64,000 nucleotides of DNA, from NCBI GenBank assembly GCA_037127255.1, contig JBANSL010000013.1, forward strand, positions 11,366,688 through 11,430,687, in the 5' to 3' direction. Made by a program: the position numbers and the translations under genes. The notes under the pieces are model-generated. The model did no database searches, was not told the origin of the DNA, and saw only the letters and a list, made by a program, of their open reading frames with translations. Positions within the stretch are counted from its first letter, which is position 1. Every line of letters starts with the position of its first letter. This document shows, piece after piece, positions 47,941 to 59,919 of this stretch. Source of the DNA: Persicaria tinctoria (Eukaryota > Streptophyta > Magnoliopsida > Caryophyllales > Polygonaceae).

Positions 47941-48320
47941 TGTGAAGAGAACAGAACCAATGTAATGTTGTTGCTGTAACCAACAGATCAAGGCAAAATA
48001 AGGCTAAACTTCAGTGCCAGAAAATGCACTGTTTCATTGAATTAAAACCAGAAAGGGGAAGCTCTCTGACGGCACAAAGAGGGCAAGTTTATGATCCCTA
48101 AAACCCTACTGAAAACAAGGAGAGATGCCAGCTTATATAGCATGGAATCCTCACTCGGGATTGGTGGATCACAAGCAGACAAAAAAGGCTAGCTGTCTTA
48201 TTAGATCCAAATCGAAATGCAGCTGAAATGCAACATAAATGAAAGTGCAGAAAGAGCTAAAATGGATAAGTAATAAGATGCTTAGATTATGGACATAAAC
48301 ATGGATCATAATCTTTACCC
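47941..48320 (-). repeat. 3' LTR of the copia element
   Basis: About 380 bp matching the interrupted 5' LTR. Its inner terminus reads CTTTA running into a 20-base C run where the other LTR has CTTCACA, so the inner end has been altered. Confidence 0.9.
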
Positions 48321-48340
48321 CCCCCCCCCCCCCCCCCTTC
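48318..48340 (-). other. Polypurine tract of copia element, expanded
   Basis: C20 on the plus strand (G20 on the coding strand) followed by TTC sits where the polypurine tract should prime plus-strand DNA synthesis. The long uninterrupted G run suggests slippage expansion that also erased the LTR terminal bases. Confidence 0.7.
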
Positions 48341-48347
48341 AAGTTGA

Positions 48348-51300
48348 CTATGTTGTTGGAAACCAACAAGGCCTAACTTGAGAGATAAATAGTTGTGCTG
48401 ATGTGCACCCAGTGGCCGGCTTAGTCAAAATATCAGCTAATTGAACCCATGTTCTCACATGTTGAGGTAGCACAAAACCTTCAATCAGATGTTGCCTGAT
48501 AAAGTGACAATCAATCTTCAAATGCTTAGTCCTGTCATGAAAGACTGGATTCTCGGCAATGTGAATGGCATCTTTGTTATCACAGAATAAAGGAATGGGG
48601 AGATATGATTGTATTGCCAAATCTTGCAAAATGCCATCAACCCAAATCAACTCACTAGTAGTAGATGACATACTTCTATATTCAGCCTCGGCAGATGATT
48701 TAGAAACAGTAGTTTGTTTCTTGGTCTTCCATGAGACAAGAGATGTTCCAATGAACACACAATATCCTGTAAGAGACTTAGCACTAAATTGGCATGCTCC
48801 CCAATCTGCATCTGAGTAAGCTGAGATGGATAAGTTACAAAGTTTAGGATAGAATAATCCTACTGCCACTGATCCTTTCAAATACCTCACCACATGCATA
48901 GCTGCATCAAGATGAGGCTGTCTGGGCTCAGTCATAAATTGACTCAAATGTTGTACATCATAGGTGATGTCTAGCCTTGTCAAGTTCAAGAATAATAGCC
49001 TTCCAATCAGTCTTCTATAGATCTCTGGGTCTGCTAAAAATGCTCATGTATCTGTAGAAAGCTTAAGTCCTCTTAGGAGAGGAAAAGAGGCAGGAGAACA
49101 CCCCATCATATTGCAATCTTCTAGTATGTCCAAGACATACTTTCTCTGGTGGAGATGAGTTCCTGAGGCATCCCTTAGGATCTCAAGCCCTAAGAAATAT
49201 CTGGCCAGGCCAAGGTCCTTGATGGTGAACTTGGCATCTAAAGCCTTTTTTGTTAATGCAATGGCAGAAGCATCATTTCCAGTTAGCAAAACATCATCTA
49301 CATACACAAGAGCCACTGCCATACCTGAAGCTGTGATTCTCACAAATAAGCTATAATCATCAAGGCTTTGACTGTAACCAAGACTGACAAGGAATTTGCA
49401 CAACTCTGCATTCCATTGTCTAGAGGCCTCGCTTAAGTCCATATATGGACTTCTTCAATTTGCAAACCAGATTTGGTGTATGTAAATGAAGACCTTCGGG
49501 AGGCTTCATATAAACTTCTTCATCTAATGAGCCATGCAAGAAAGCATTATTCACATCCAGTTGATGTAATGGCCAGTTCTTTGTTGTTGCAACTGCTAAG
49601 AGTATCCTCACTGTATTGAACTTAGCAACTGGAGAGAAAGTGTGCTTGTAGTCTTTCCCTTTGATCTGATTATATCCCTTGGCAACCAACCTTGCCTTGA
49701 ATCTTTCTACTGACCCATCAATCCATCATGTTTATATTTGATCTTATAAACCCATTTATTGCCTATTTCCTTCTTTCCAGAAGGTAGTTCAATAAGATCC
49801 CATGTCTGATTTCTTTCAAGAGCCTCCAACTCATGATTCATAGCATCTATCCAGTGATTGTCTTTAACAGCTTGTTTAAAATGGGATGGCTCATGAACCA
49901 ACACCATATTGACAAAGGATGTGACAAATGGTTTGTCCATCATATCTGGATTATCAAAGCAGGTTGCCAGAAAACTTTGTGAAAAAGAGTTATTTCTTCC
50001 ATGGGCATGACTCACATAATCCTGAAGCCTCCTTGTTTGCACAATCTGTCTGGTGGATCTTCTCAATGGAGGGAAGGCTGCTTCATCATTCAAGATCTCT
50101 TGTGAGATAATGGGTAAAGGCCCTGATCTATGAGAGCTTTCTGAATCAGCAATCACTGATGGCAATATCTCAGGGGAGCCAGCTGATGCCTGAGACTCAT
50201 GGTTGACTGAAGGTGAGGGTTGTTCTTGTGAATTCTGATTTAGTGGAGGAGCATGAAAAAACTGATTAGGTGGAGCAAAGTCATCTTCAACTGGATTAAC
50301 AAGAGGCAAATAATTTGCTGGTGTCACTGGCTCTGACTTGAAGACATCTGAATCCTCCTTAAAAGGGAAAATATTTTCATGTAAGATAACATCTCTGCAA
50401 TGAAATGTAACTTTGGAATTCAGATCCCAAAGCTTGTAAGCTTTTTGCCCGTGAGGGTAGCTTAAGAGTATGCATTTTCTTCCCCTTTCATGCATTTTAT
50501 CTCTACTCTTATAAGCCACAGGAGCATAACATAAGCATCCTATGACTTTTAACTCATCATAATTAGCAGGTTTGCCAAACAACATTTCAAATGGTGTTTT
50601 CCATTCTAAAATCTCAACTGGAAGCTTGTTGATGATGTGTGTTGCAGCTAACACACACTCTCCCCATAACTTTAATGGCAACCCTGCATGAATTCTCAAG
50701 GATCTGGCAGTCTCTATGAGATGCCTATGCTTCCTCTCTACTCTCCCATTCTGCTGGGGTGTGTAGGGAACACTATTCTGATGCAAAATCCCAAAGTTGC
50801 AAAGAACTCATTACACTGATTTGAGGTGAATTCACCACCATTATCTGACCTGATGCATTTGATCACACAACCAAATTGTGTTCTCACATAGGCCACAAAA
50901 TCACATAGTTTTAAAAACCTGTGATTTAGATTTGAGCAAAAAAGTCCAAGTTATCCTGGTGCAATCATCTAACACAGTCATGAAATACTGAAAGCCATTG
51001 TAAGTAGGCACACTGTAAGGACCCCAAACATCCATGTGAATGAGATCAAAAGGTTTAGCAGCTCTAGCAATACTCCTTTCAAAAGGTAGTCTGTGATGCT
51101 TACACAAAGCACATATTTCACAATGGAACTGATCAAAATCAAACTGATTAACATGACTCATGTGTCTCATCTTAGAAACAAATGTATGTCCAAGTCTAGC
51201 ATGACTCAAGTCTAAACTGCTACTAGCTTTATTACAAAAGATAGGAGATGTCTTCATGACTTCATTAGTCCCTCTCTTCTCAATCCAGCTTTTAGTCTGA

Positions 51301-51985
51301 TCAGAAGTCCACACCATGTATAAACCATGCTTCCTCTTTCCTGCCAGTAGCACTCTTCTAGTTCATGGTCTTGGATAAAACAAGATGACCGAGCAAAAAG
51401 TGCTATTAGCTCATTATCATCTAGCAGCTTTCCAACTGACAAAAGGCAGTGTTTAAAATCTGGTACTAAGAGGGCATCTTTCAAAGCCATTTGATCTGTA
51501 AGTTGTAGTTCTGCCATTTCATTAACAGTTTTAACAGTCCCATCAGGCAAGCCAATATGAACTTGCTTATTCAACTGCATTTTGTTCAAAATATAAGAAT
51601 CAGAGGGCATCATATGATCAGTTGCCCCTGTGTCAATTATCCACTCAATATCTAGAGAGGATGAGACTTTACCTGCAAAGTTGGCATAAGAGCTTTCATT
51701 GTTACTCTTCTGTGCCATCTTCTTCATGATTTCCTGATACACTGCATTAACCATGGATGTATCCACTTTGCTTTCCATCCCTGCTTTCTCCACCTCATTA
51801 TCAAGAGGTGTATTCATCATTCCAGCATTCACAGAACCTGCAGTATTAGCTGATCCCCTGTTAGATGCATTATCCTTCTGACCCTGCTCTCATCTCCTTG
51901 TACCAGTCTGGAATCCCATGAAGCTTGAAGCAAGTGTCTGCTCCATGTCCCTTGTAACCACAATGAGTGCACTTCATTTCACTCT
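48348..51985 (-). pseudogene. copia pol: protease, integrase, RT, RNase H (broken)
   Basis: Minus-strand pieces in order are: a zinc knuckle CTHCGYKGHGADTC (about 51930-51975); protease with WIIDTGATDHM (about 51600-51640); the GAG-pre-integrase LSHARLGHTF; integrase IHMDVWGPY ... DDCTRITW and the C-terminal YTPQQNGRVERKHRH block (50750 region); RT with [18 protein letters not shown] and catalytic YVDDVLLTG (about 49290-49320); and RNase H with YSDADWGACQFSAKSLTGYC ... KSSAEAEYRSM, ending at the PPT. Frames change or stop near 51300, 50880, 49707, 49440 and 49044. The element therefore cannot encode an intact polyprotein. Confidence 0.93.
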
Positions 51986-52381
51986 TAAGCCTCTTGATCT
52001 CCCTTCAATCCTTTTTAGGTGAAGGATTGGTTCCTACACTAGGCCCCTGGTAGCTAAACCTGCTCTTGCTCACAGCAAATGCATTAGCATCAAGCATAGC
52101 AAATTGAGTGGATCCTGAGGTAGCTGTACATCCCTCAACCTGTTGTAATATATACGTAATAAGCCTTTCCCATTGTAGGCAAAGGATCCTGTGCAAGAAT
52201 TTGGTTCCTGGCAGCTTCATAGCCATCATTCAAACTAGCCAGTAACTGCATCAGCTTGTTCTTTGAGTCTATCTAATTAAAACCCTTAACCAGATCACAC
52301 TTGCACTACTTCATGACCCCACATGTACATTCAGGCAACCTTTCAAGAACTTGTAACTCATCCCAGTACCTCTTCAAAGTA

Positions 52382-52812
52382 TTATAAACCTCTCCCAGAC
52401 TCATGCTCCCTTGAGATACGTACATTGTTCAATTTCTTCTTAAGTTGGAAGATCTGAGGTGCATTGTTCTGACTGTATCTCTCAATCACCTCATCCCATA
52501 GCTCCTTTGAAGAATCTACAAACATCAGACCCTCTGCTATCCCTTTACTCATAGAATTTAGCATCCAACACCTAACCATGAAGTCTGCTCTCACCCATTT
52601 CTGATGATCTGCAGATGTTTCCACTGGTTTCTCACAGGTTCCATTCACAAAACCAAGTTTGCACTTGGCACCTAGAGCCATGGTTACTCCCCTACTCCAG
52701 GTTACAAAGTTTGACCCATCAAAGGGAATAGCCACCAACTGGGCTCCAGGGTGATCAGAATTAGACAAATAAAGTGGGTCACTAGGATTACCTAAATTGT
52801 TGCCTTCCTCTT

Positions 52813-52879
<67 letters not shown>

Positions 52880-52891
52880 GACGTCTGGCAT
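52382..52891 (-). pseudogene. copia gag with poly-Asn expansion
   Basis: The N-terminal gag of the copia element includes the Copia-like N-terminal motif (DHPGAQLVAIPFDGSNFVTW) and a UBN2-type capsid core (KELWDEVIERYSQNNAPQIF). Near residues 5-26 it carries about 22 consecutive Asn encoded by an (AAC)n array (about 52813-52880 on the opposite strand as GTT). The frame is lost at about 52382, before the zinc knuckle, leaving gag uncoupled from pol. Confidence 0.88.
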
Positions 52892-52923
52892 CTTCTTCTT
52901 TTAGCTTGAAAAAATCACCTTTC

Positions 52924-52935
52924 GCTCTGATACCA
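52924..52935 (-). other. Primer binding site (tRNA-iMet)
   Basis: TGGTATCAGAGC on the minus strand lies directly next to the inner end of the 5' LTR. This is the canonical plant copia primer site, complementary to the 3' end of initiator tRNA-Met. Confidence 0.95.
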
Positions 52936-54035
52936 TGTGAAGAGAACAGAACCAATGTAATGTTGCTGCTGTAAGCAACAGATCAAGGCAAAATAAGGCT
53001 AAACTTCAGTGCTAGAAAATGCACTGTTTCATTGAATTAAAACCAGAAAGGGGAAGCTCCATGACGAAACAAGAGAGGGCAAGTTTATGATCCCTAAAAC
53101 CCTACTGAAAACCAGGAGAGATGCCAGCTTATATAGCATGGAATCCTCACTCAGGATTGGTGGATCACAAGCAGACAAAAAAAGGCTAGCTGTCTTTAGG
53201 GTTGGCATGGTACGGTAACCACCAAAAAATGGTGATTACCACGTACCAACCACAAACTGGTAGTACGCAAATTTTCATACCACGTACCAACCACAAGTCG
53301 TGGTTACCGCATATGTGGTAACCACGACTTGTGGTTACCATCGGTACATTACCATGCATGGTTACCAAGCTGTAATTTTGTTTGTATTTTTTTGAAATCC
53401 CTTGGCTATCTTCCGGTAGTTATCAAAGTTATCGAACGAAAAAATATGTTTACCAAAAATAATATGGTTACCACCTATTAAAAGATTAAATAAATCAAGT
53501 TCACAACCTAAAGTACAAAACAATTCAAACCAACCAAGTTAAGTCTTGAAACAAATCAAGTTGAATTGTTCAAACATTCAAAATGTTCCTGCAACTTCAA
53601 ACAAAACAAGTTCAAAGTCTTCAAACAGTCAAAATGTTCCTACGGATTCTAGTAGGAAAAAAATAGAAATGACCAATTTAGGTCAAAATCAAAACACCAA
53701 ATATAAATTAAAAACTTAAAACTTAAAGGTAATAATAATAAAACATTAAATAAAAAAATAATGTATATACCCGGTAACCATGATAACCATGATATTCAGA
53801 TTTCATTACCATTACCGTATCATCTTCACGTGGTTACCACAAGTGTGGTTACCAACATAGTCGGTTTGTGGTTGGTATGGTAATTTCTGTACCATTTGCC
53901 AGCCCTAGCTGTCTTATTACATCCAAATCGAAATGCGGCTGAAATGCAACATAAATGAAAGTGCAGAAAGAGCTAAAATGGACAAGTAATAAGATGCTTA
54001 GATTATGGACATAAACATGGATCATAATCTTCACA
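52936..54035 (-). repeat. 5' LTR of the copia element, split by a hAT insertion
   Basis: LTR halves 52936-53196 and 53916-54035 align with 47941-48320 once the 711-bp hAT element and one 8-bp duplication copy are discounted. Confidence 0.93.
53197..53907. mobile_element. hAT MITE with 8-bp TSD, nested in copia LTR
   Basis: Perfect 8-bp duplications GCTGTCTT at 53189-53196 and 53908-53915 flank a 711-bp element. Its ends are TAGGGTTGGCATGGTAC and the complement of TAGGGCTGGCAAATGGTAC. The empty site is preserved in the other LTR (GGCTAGCTGTCTTATTA), which proves the boundaries. Many GGTTACCAC/GTGGTAACC subterminal repeats lie near both ends, as in hAT elements that bind transposase there. No transposase is encoded. 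Confidence 0.95.
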
Positions 54036-54634
54036 TTGATGTAATTGTATCCCATATTCTTAGCTCTTCTAATTCCTTTCAATATTGGGCTAATAATAAC
54101 TCAGTTTAACCATGTCTTCCAATGGTTTTGTGTCTTTTGTCCATGTCACACAGTCAGTCTTTTAGGCTGTTCATCTTCATTCATATAAGGCATATATATA
54201 AGTTTTTAAGAAATTGAAAATTAGATTAATAAATTAGGATATTGCAGTTTATTGATCTTTTTTTTAAGTGTGGAAATATTATGAGTTGTTTCTCACAACG
54301 TACAGTTAAACGTTGCTGAAACATGGATTAAGTATATGAATTATTCCCCGCCAAAAAAAGCTCTGGCCGTTGAAGACGGTGAACGGCCAACTGATTACTG
54401 ATCCAATTCTGAATGAAACCCTTTTACCCTTTACGGAGTAATTATCTTTATCAGCACATGTAAATAATGTAATGTAATTAATCCATCTGTTTTAAAATTC
54501 TAAATTCAACGGTCACTCATATATTTGCACTGATGGAGTGATGGTTACGTACGGTTGCGTCTCTAAGAAACTAACCATATATACGCGTTTTACTTTCAAC
54601 CTATACCGTAAGTGAAAGCGCGCTTTTAAGTACG
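54036..54634. other. Spacer right of the copia element
   Basis: No gene or structured repeat recognised. Confidence 0.4.
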
Positions 54635-54835
54635 TGTTTTTTGTTTTTTTTTTTTTACCGGAAATAATTCGAAGTTCCAAACTTCAGTTGAAGTCTGGAA
54701 CAACGAGAGGCCGATAAACGGCAGACGGACTAACCGTCATGATACAACCAAAAGCAAAAAACAACAAAAACCCGAATACAAAAGATCATAGCGAATAACG
54801 CCAGCGGAGAGGAAGGAAACATCAACGAAATTATA
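54635..54835 (-). mobile_element. LINE-like 3' fragment
   Basis: A T-rich run (54635-54656) followed by AATAATTCGA ... GAGAGGCCGA ... ACCGTCATGATACAA matches the 3' region of the retroelement at 5759-7074. It is probably a 5'-truncated minus-strand copy of the same family, ending near 54835. Confidence 0.5.
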
Positions 54836-57073
54836 TATTTTTCCCGAAAGGAAAGGTTTTTATTAGATACACTACGTGCACCACGTTCAATTAGACGTGG
54901 TAAATATTTAACTAATTATATTTTTAATCATTTGTGGGGGATAATTAGTGCAAGTCAAAACTGATTGTGATCCACGTCCAAAGCAACGTGGTGATTTGCG
55001 GTGTATGTGTGAATTAAAGTGTATTTTTTACACTTTGTACAGAATGTATATATATTTAATTATGAAGTGTCATAAAAAGACGTGTATTTTTTTTTCAGAC
55101 ATACCCTACTAAAAAAAGGTTTACAAAAGTACCTTATTTCTCCCAAATTATAAGGGATGCCTATTTGGGCATATGTACAATAAAAATAGTGTCAAGTTAG
55201 ATATTTCTTTAATTAATATAAATATATAAAAATAGGATTTTCGGCAGTTAAAAAAATAGATTTTTAGAAATCACAAACGGACCCTTCCATCCCATATAAA
55301 AATAGGAATTTTTGCCTGTCTGTCGTCTCGTTCGTTTTCGCTCTTCCCTCTCCTGTAGTCCTCTGTTCTGGCGACCCTAGTCAAAATCATAAACCTACCC
55401 TACCCTCCCATCTGAAAACCACAAGCTCTAAGTGTTGCTTTATTTTATTGGTTTGCAATACATTTGGAATGTTTGACATTCCTAACTTGTTTTATGTTAA
55501 TTAAGGACATTCTTTATCATGGTATTGAACATTTCAATTTGTAGCTAGTCTTAATATTGGATTCTTTGTCCATCACTTGATGATATATTTATTGCTCTTA
55601 CATATTCAGACCTTTAAAATAACATATAATTTATGTTGTTGTTTCCTTGACGTTTCCGTTTCTTACAAAATTTAGAATATTGTCGTTTTCCCGTTTTCGT
55701 TTCCAGTTTCCGTTTCTATTTCCGCGTAGAATAGATAAGAAGAGATATTTATTACCGAGGTCATGAGTTCAAACCCCTTTAGCCTCACATTTTCTAATTA
55801 AATAAAATAGCTAAATATATTATCAAGAAGTAAATATATATGTGGTGGAGGGCTTGATTGATTAACAAATGAAAAACGAAGACGTAAAAAATGTTTGAAA
55901 GTATAGTAAATACATTATACATGCATGTCACTTCTTTTTAAATTAAAATATAAAAAAAAATTATGAAAATTTCAATTCCTTTAAAATGATAAGATGTAAT
56001 TTTTTTTTATTTTCCTAGATAAGCATTAGGATTCATCTATACATCTATCTCTCAATTCACCGTGCGAATATCAAACCAACAACATGTTTGCATACACCTG
56101 ATAGCGGAGGCTTCTCGACAACATTACCCAACTACCAAACAAAGAATCCTTAACCCTTATTACTGCCATCATAATATTATGTATAACTTTATCAGCGTCA
56201 TGAATCTCGTTCTCAAATCGCACGGTGTTTTTAGTTAGCTCTTCAAATACCACCACTACTAAAATCTCCTTCAATGCCGACTGTTTTTTGTCAACGGATT
56301 GCACCATCGCCCCCGACGCCGACAGATCGAGTTGTGGGCGGTTGAATCCCAACAGCCACAACCGTCAAAACTTGTAGGGTGGTAGCCATCGATTGTGTCA
56401 ACCGTTGGCAAATTCCAACATCATTGACCGTTGGCAAATTGTGATGGATTATACCGTGGGCAATTGGATCCCGACGGGCCGTGTTAGCGGGCATTGCCGA
56501 AGCCCTTCACCAACAGAGTAAACTGTTGGCAAAATCTGATCGAGGGAGGGTTATGGCTGGACTGGATTACTGGAAAAAAAAATTAAGAAAAAAATTAACA
56601 AGATTTCAAAGGATAGGGAAGACTAAGATATCAGCCACCATAAGGCAAATAATTTTTTTTTGGAGGAAACCATAAGGCAAATAATTAAGCATACACAAAT
56701 GGCCACCGTTTGATTATTAAGTTAGTAAATGTGATTTATCCGTTTGAATTATTATATTAAAAAATTATTTTCCTCCCAACTACAAATCACAACCTCCACA
56801 ATATATCATAAAATATATATTTTCTAAAATTTTCTAAAACAAAATCAGATTTTGTTAAATATTAACCAACAGCAAAATCCATTTCAATTAGTTCCTGATT
56901 TTGTGCAATCTGTTAATGGATTTGTGCATATTATTTTGCCACTCTCTTCACTACTGCTTATAGGATCGATAGGTCTGTGTCAATATATATATATATCTTT
57001 ACATTTTGTTCCAAAGGTAAACTCAACGTGATTCATCTTCAATCAACGGAAAAAGTCACAGCTAATTCCCTAT
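54836..57073. other. AT-rich intergenic region with a SINE relic
   Basis: A tRNA-like box-B motif (CATGAGTTCAAACCCC, about 55761-55776), preceded by AGAGATATTTATTACCGAGG, marks a SINE relic similar to those at 11750 and 19811. At 56390-56450 the phrase CCGTTGGCAAATT recurs. Open frames at 56071-56494 are not recognised. Confidence 0.4.
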
Positions 57074-57592
57074 TTGGCAGATCGATCGGCAGCTTTCTCC
57101 TATTCGTTCCACAACCCGTATAAATCAGCCTCCATCATTGCTCGATCAGATGTCGATTGTATAAATCCTCGTCTTCTTCCTTCAATCGCCTTGCTGTCGG
57201 GCCAGAACAAGCCTCAGCCAAAGCTGCCCAACCGGAAGCAAACTCCGGCGCCCAAGCCTACCCTGTTCGAGATCGAACGAGACATCAGAACAGGCGTTTT
57301 TCGTGACCGTGACACCAGGCAAGCACTACTTGTACACTCACACTCCCACTTATGAAATTGGTATTATGCACATGTCTACATTAATTGATAGCTTTGTTTG
57401 AATTGTGGCGGCAGTGAGACTCCACAGAAGGACAGCTTGTTCGACAAGGTGCTTTCGAATACGATTGGAAGGAGCGAGGGGCCGGTGGAGAGGCGGCTCC
57501 GAGAGACCGGAGAGTGGCTAAGTCAAAGAACCGAAAGAGTATCCCGCTCTTCTAGGACCGGTACGAGGGATTTCGTGGTTGTTTCGATCTGA
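57074..57592 (+). CDS. Partial gene, possibly CRR3-like NDH-complex factor
   Basis: Two coding segments, 57074-57318 and 57415-57592, join in frame (ACACCAG|GCAAGC ... GGCAG|TGAG), a GC-AG intron of 96 nt. The product is basic and has a PTLFEIERDIRTGVFRDRDT motif followed by SLFDKVLSNTIGRSEGPVERR and LRETGEWLSQRTE. That pattern reminds me of the chloroplast NDH assembly factor CRR3, but this is from memory and tentative. No in-frame ATG precedes the frame; it opens at or before TTG 57074, or after a possible acceptor TTTGGCAG at 57080. The C-terminal membrane helix expected of CRR3 is absent, so the gene looks truncated or misses exons. Confidence 0.45.
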
Positions 57593-58871
57593 ATTGAAAT
57601 GAACCCCAATTGCATCCTTCAACTAATCCTTAGGAAACTCCTATTTATCCTCCAACTATATATTGTCATTAATTAATTCTTCCTGGAAAAAAAATTACAG
57701 ATTGCTTTCAATTTATTTTATTTGCATTTTATATAAATCATTAACATTAATTAAATTCATGTCATATTTTTATTTTAGGTTGACACATTGGAATAAATAT
57801 TGTTGGATTACTCGGGGATAATATATTGCCGCTTTGGTTAAGGTAATGTTATCTCAAGTTAATTTTTAAATATTTCATTTTAATTCCAATTATTTTTATA
57901 TGAATTAAATGTCAAAATGCATGCTAACTATATGAGAATAACTATGCTTATAGTAAAAAAAATCTATTTAAAGTAATAATTGTAGAAATAATACTATAAT
58001 TCTTAACAAATCATATAAATTTTCATAAACATCATATTTTTTTATTAAAAAATGTATCCCTCTCATAAGAAGTCAATTAAAAGCTCCAACCATTAGTAAG
58101 TTGAATTTTTTTTTTATATAAATAATAATAAGTCTAAAATATCCCCTTATAAGAGTAAATAATAATAGTTCACCCAAAACAAAAAAAGTAAATAATAATA
58201 AAATAAATAAATAAATATAAAATAAACCAATTAAATCTCCTACCATTAGTATTAGGAGAAATTAAAAACATTATTTTCTAACATAATGATAAATCTAAAA
58301 TTTACCCTAAAACATTATTTATAAATATGAAAGTAAGTACTAAAACATTATTTATATCATTCTGTTTGCATAATAAATCAAGATATTCTTCTCATTAATT
58401 TGATTAAATATATTATTTATCATTCATTTGATAAATAAAAATTATTATATTAGAACTTATATATTTAATATATTTAATTATAATACGTTTTTATAACCTA
58501 TAATATTTTTTTCTAGCGGCATTAAACAAGTTAAGAAATTTTATAATAAAAATATTTTATAATATATAATTCAAACTAAATAACATAAACTAAAAATATT
58601 CTCATGCGTAGAACGGGCCAATAACCTAGTAATATTATGAAAGAAACTTTTTTGGCCAAATTTATTGCCAGTTTAAAGCAAAATAAATTAATCATGTTTT
58701 GTTTTAAAAAAGAAAGTTCTTTGTCGATCTATGACTATATTAATTAGCTTCAAATCTTTTATTCTATACAACTTATAAAAGATGTTTTTTCCCAATAAAT
58801 ACATTAATTAAGCAAATATCTCATCAACAATTAGAAAAAAACCTTTTTAATTTAACAATAATAACAATATA
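57593..58871. other. Very AT-rich spacer
   Basis: Long A/T-rich sequence, no gene and no clear repeat structure. Confidence 0.5.
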
Positions 58872-59162
58872 CTCCCTCCGATGCAAAATAAGTTTTGTTT
58901 TAGCTCTTAACACAATATTTAAGTAAAGTATTATTTATCATTGGTTTTATAAATTTTTTTATAAATTTTATCATTTATTAAATGCTTACCAAAATTTTAA
59001 CCAATAAGTACAAAGTTTATAAGAAAAAGTAGTCAACAAATACAATTTTCGACAATAATTTTCATTAATCAATCTATTAAATTGCCTAGAAAAAATAAAA
59101 AAACACTTATTTTGAATCAAATTCAAAAGTCTAAAATGACACTTGTTTTAGACCGGAGGGAG
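58872..59162. mobile_element. Stowaway-type MITE
   Basis: TA-flanked (58870-58871; 59163-59164) 291-bp element with ends CTCCCTCCGATGCAAAATAA and the complement of CTCCCTCCGGTCTAAAACAA. It is AT-rich internally and non-coding. It differs in interior from the copies at 7113 and 29587. Confidence 0.9.
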
Positions 59163-59919
59163 TATATATTTAGATTAACCATTTTGAAATTAATAATATA
59201 AATAAAAAATTAGAAAATGCTTTGAAATTAATAATACATCTATTTAAACTAATCATTTTAAAACTAATATTATAAATCATAATATATCTTATAAGTTTGC
59301 ATAAACATCATCTCTTTATTAGAAAGTCAATATCTTAAATATTAACAATCAATAGAAATAAGAAAAAAGTCTGATTGTATAATGTATGTGATATTAAATA
59401 TAAATATAAGTAACGAAGCACGAAAATCTATACATTTGATAATAATTTAGTGCTTAAAATAATTTAACCATAAACAATCTTAATATATTTGTATAAAAAA
59501 TTATTCACTAGTAATAAATTATTAATAATTATAACTTAAAAATATACTATTATATTTTAAAAATCAATTTTATAGTTTAAAAAATTATTTAATATGTAAT
59601 CTATATAAATATATAGACCTGTACCTAACACGGGCCAAAATACTTGTTAGGTAAATAATTGTGAAGAATGAATTAAGTAGGATCAATGGGAAGTCCAAGG
59701 GTTCGAGCAAGTGTAACTTAAAAAATGTTTGAAAAATGTTGGGTTTATTGACTTGGATGTCTACTTATATCTTGGATTCATACCCATACATTTAAGATAA
59801 ATAAATAAATATATAAATAAATAATTTTGTATACTATAAATTAATGCATATGAGAAATTAAACTATAATTATAAATATAAATGATTAAATATGTTTATTT
59901 GTTACATATTACAATTAGG
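59163..59919. other. AT-rich left flank of the CACTA transposase gene
   Basis: Presumed 5' portion of the CACTA element. No CACTA-type terminal inverted repeat was recognised here, so the element's left boundary is undefined. Confidence 0.4.

Larger units (their letters stand above)
47941..54035 (-). mobile_element. Ty1/copia LTR retrotransposon, complete structure but degraded
   Basis: LTRs of about 380 bp (47941-48320 and, interrupted by a hAT insertion, 52936-54035) start TGTGAAGAGAACAG and end CTTCACA. Flanks TCGAT (47936-47940) and TTGAT (54036-54040) are a 5-bp target duplication with one change. Inside, gag, zinc knuckle, protease, integrase, RT and RNase H occur in copia order on the minus strand, broken by stops and frame changes. 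A tRNA-iMet primer site abuts the 5' LTR and a G-run the 3' LTR. The two LTRs differ at more than a dozen positions by eye, so this is not a very recent insertion. Confidence 0.95.
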
